A stretch of DNA of 64,000 bases from Sneathiella chinensis (GTDB lineage: Bacteria; Pseudomonadota; Alphaproteobacteria; Sneathiellales; Sneathiellaceae): NCBI RefSeq assembly GCF_012720115.1, contig NZ_VNWN01000002.1, positions 372,001 to 436,000 of the forward strand, in the 5' to 3' direction. The translations under genes and the position numbers were made by a program. Under the pieces are notes generated by a model. That model ran no database searches, was not told the origin of the DNA, and saw only the letters and a program-made list of their open reading frames with translations. Below, in pieces: positions 62,608-64,000 of the stretch. Numbering within the stretch: the first letter of the stretch is position 1; the number at the start of each line of letters is the position of its first letter.

Positions 62608-62787
62608 ATGGAAGCCCCTGAAAAAACCGAAGTTGAAACCCTGAAAGTAGCCTGTGACGGTGGAAAGGGCGCCCTGGGTCACCCGCGTGTGTATCTGAAT
62701 CTGGGCGACAAGGGACAGGTTGAATGCCCCTATTGTGGCCATCTTTTTGTTCTGAAAGAAGGCGCCAAGATCTCTGACGCCCACTGA
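62608..62787 (+). CDS. Small zinc-finger protein (CHCC type)
   Basis: The 59-residue protein has the alphaproteobacterial CHCC zinc-finger layout, with an N-terminal VACDGG, then HPRVYLNLG, then CPYCGHLFVL, giving a Cys/His/Cys/Cys metal set related to the mitochondrial complex I subunit NDUFS6. ATG 62608 is preceded by AGGAATTGGA. In alphaproteobacteria such genes are usually short and free-standing, as here. It is upstream of polA on the same strand. Confidence 0.85.
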   Translation: MEAPEKTEVETLKVACDGGKGALGHPRVYLNLGDKGQVECPYCGHLFVLKEGAKISDAH

Positions 62788-62852
62788 TCTCGTCCGGCCC
62801 GGCGATGCCGGGTCCCCCGACTGAACATACAGGAACAGAACAAGGCAGCCCC

Positions 62853-64000
62853 ATGCAGGAAGCAGACGTTACAGGCGATCCGAACCAGAAACACCGTGTG
62901 TATCTGGTGGACGGGTCCGGCTATATTTTTCGCGCCTATTTTGCGATGATCCGCGGGCGCGGGCCGTTGACCCGGTCTGACGGAACGCCAACCGGGGCGG
63001 TGCTCGGCTTCTCGAACATGTTGTTCAAGCTGATTCAGGATACCCAGCGCGACGGGCGGGTCAGCCATCTGGCCGTGATCTTTGATTCCAGCCGCAAAAC
63101 CTTCCGCAGCGAAATCTATCCTGACTACAAGGCCAACCGGGATGCCCCGCCGGAGGATCTGGTGCCGCAGTTCCCGCTGGTCCGGGATGCAACGCGGGCC
63201 TTTAATGTTCCGGCAATCGAGAAACCGGGTTTCGAGGCGGATGACATCATCGCCACCTATGCCCGGCAGGCCCGCGAGCGGGACATGGAATGCGTGATTG
63301 TCTCGTCCGACAAGGACCTGATGCAGCTTGTCGGCGGACCGGTGAGCATGCTGGACCCCATGAAGAACAAGTCGATCGGCACGGATGAGGTGTTCGAGAA
63401 ATTCGGCGTTGGCCCGGAACGGGTGGTGGATATTCAGTCCCTTGCGGGGGATAGCGTGGATAACGTCCCCGGTGTGCCCGGCATTGGCATCAAGACAGCG
63501 GCCCTGCTGATCAATGAATATGGGGATCTGGATACCCTGCTGGAGCGGGCCGGTGAAATCAAGCAGAAGGGACGCCGCGAAAAGCTGCTGGAACATGCGG
63601 ACATGGCGCGGATCAGTCGGGAGCTTGTCCGGCTGAAGGACGACGTGGATCTGGAGCAGGACGTGCTGGACCTGAACATCCAGTACCCGGACGCGGATGC
63701 CCTGATGGCGTTCCTGCATGAAAACGAGTTTTCCCAGTTGGTCGGGCGGGTCTCCTCCTTTTTCGGGGATGAATTCAAGGCGGCCGGTCAGGCCCTGCCC
63801 CAGACCCCGGCAAAACGGGAGGAGGGCGGAGCCGCCCCTGCCGTGGCGGTTGCCCCGGATGTGCTCTCGGCGGAAAAGGATTACAGCACGGTCACCACGC
63901 TGGAGGCCTTGCAGGAATGGGTCGACAGGGCACGGTATGTGGGGCATGTGGCTGTGGATACGGAAACCACCAGCCTGAACGCCATGCAGGCCGATCTTGT
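62853..64000 (+). CDS. polA: DNA polymerase I, N-terminal part (runs off the window)
   Basis: The reading frame from ATG 62853 stays open to the end of the window (382 residues visible). It opens with YLVDGSGYIFRAYFAM, followed by VIFDSSRKTFRSEIYPDYKANR, GFEADDIIATYA, VSSDKDLMQL and LAGDSVDNVPGVPGIGIKTAA, the 5'-3' exonuclease domain with its acidic metal ligands and helix-hairpin-helix. The last visible part, VAVDTETTSLN, begins the 3'-5' exonuclease domain with DxE intact, so proofreading is probably active. It serves replication and repair. Confidence 0.97.
   Translation, partial: MQEADVTGDPNQKHRVYLVDGSGYIFRAYFAMIRGRGPLTRSDGTPTGAVLGFSNMLFKLIQDTQRDGRVSHLAVIFDSSRKTFRSEIYPDYKANRDAPPEDLVPQFPLVRDATRAFNVPAIEKPGFEADDIIATYARQARERDMECVIVSSDKDLMQLVGGPVSMLDPMKNKSIGTDEVFEKFGVGPERVVDIQSLAGDSVDNVPGVPGIGIKTAALLINEYGDLDTLLERAGEIKQKGRREKLLEHADMARISRELVRLKDDVDLEQDVLDLNIQYPDADALMAFLHENEFSQLVGRVSSFFGDEFKAAGQALPQTPAKREEGGAAPAVAVAPDVLSAEKDYSTVTTLEALQEWVDRARYVGHVAVDTETTSLNAMQADL

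Noticed and set aside
62730-63947. A 405-codon leftward open frame opposite polA
   Set aside because: The plus strand carries the unmistakable 5'-3' exonuclease domain of DNA polymerase I in an open frame to the window end.

Overview
The window looks like one chromosomal segment of a fairly GC-rich alphaproteobacterium. The Aap-type general amino acid transporter, the TRAP and Liv-type uptake systems, the alphaproteobacterial layout of the clade I nos cluster (nosRZDFYLX with pseudoazurin), and an NnrR-type DNA site all point that way. I cannot name the genus. There is no rRNA, no CRISPR array and no intact insertion sequence. One tRNA, tRNA-Arg(CCG), is present.

Region 1 (1-14.4 kb) is a CoA-thioester catabolic neighbourhood. 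A cut-off CaiB/BaiF CoA-transferase, a crotonase-fold protein and a GntR/HutC regulator run rightward. They converge on a leftward operon of a crotonase-fold protein, a TRAP transporter (binding protein, small and large permease) and a second CaiB/BaiF CoA-transferase. To its right is a leftward operon of a Liv-type ABC transporter (livKHMGF order), an acyl-CoA synthetase and a MaoC-type hydratase.

Region 2 (14.6-23.4 kb) holds a LysR regulator divergent from one long operon. The operon encodes a spermidine/putrescine-type ABC transporter, a class III aminotransferase, a BKACE (DUF849) beta-keto acid cleavage enzyme, a GNAT acetyltransferase and an acetylpolyamine amidohydrolase-like deacetylase. 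No established pathway I know uses this combination, so it is the best candidate for an undescribed catabolic route.

Region 3 (23.4-36.3 kb) holds a leftward series aapJQMP-sdaA-Na/Pi symporter-serB. To its right are a second AapJ-like binding protein, a hybrid histidine kinase and a convergent NarL-type response regulator, which look like a periplasmic solute-sensing system.

Region 4 (36.4-59.5 kb) is visibly poorer in GC than its surroundings and ends at the tRNA-Arg gene. It carries an IclR-controlled TRAP transporter, a TetR regulator, a Dpp-type peptide ABC transporter with an unusual M19 dipeptidase-like protein, and a complete nitrous oxide reductase module. That module is nosRZDFYL-apbE(nosX), a CRP/FNR-family regulator, pseudoazurin and nnrS. 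A TTGCG-N4-CACAA site (read on the minus strand) sits 41.5 bp before the likely nosR transcription start.

Region 5 (59.6-64 kb) returns to the GC-rich background: tRNA-Arg, a small basic protein, a metal-dependent amidohydrolase, an ABC ATPase with no permease beside it, a small zinc-finger protein and the 5' part of polA.

A recurring design is that five of the six transport binding-protein genes are followed at once by an unrelated but strong stem-loop. The sensor-linked binding protein and the Liv binding protein lack one. Start sites were moved inward from the longest reading frame wherever a ribosome binding site, signal peptide or overlap argued for it.
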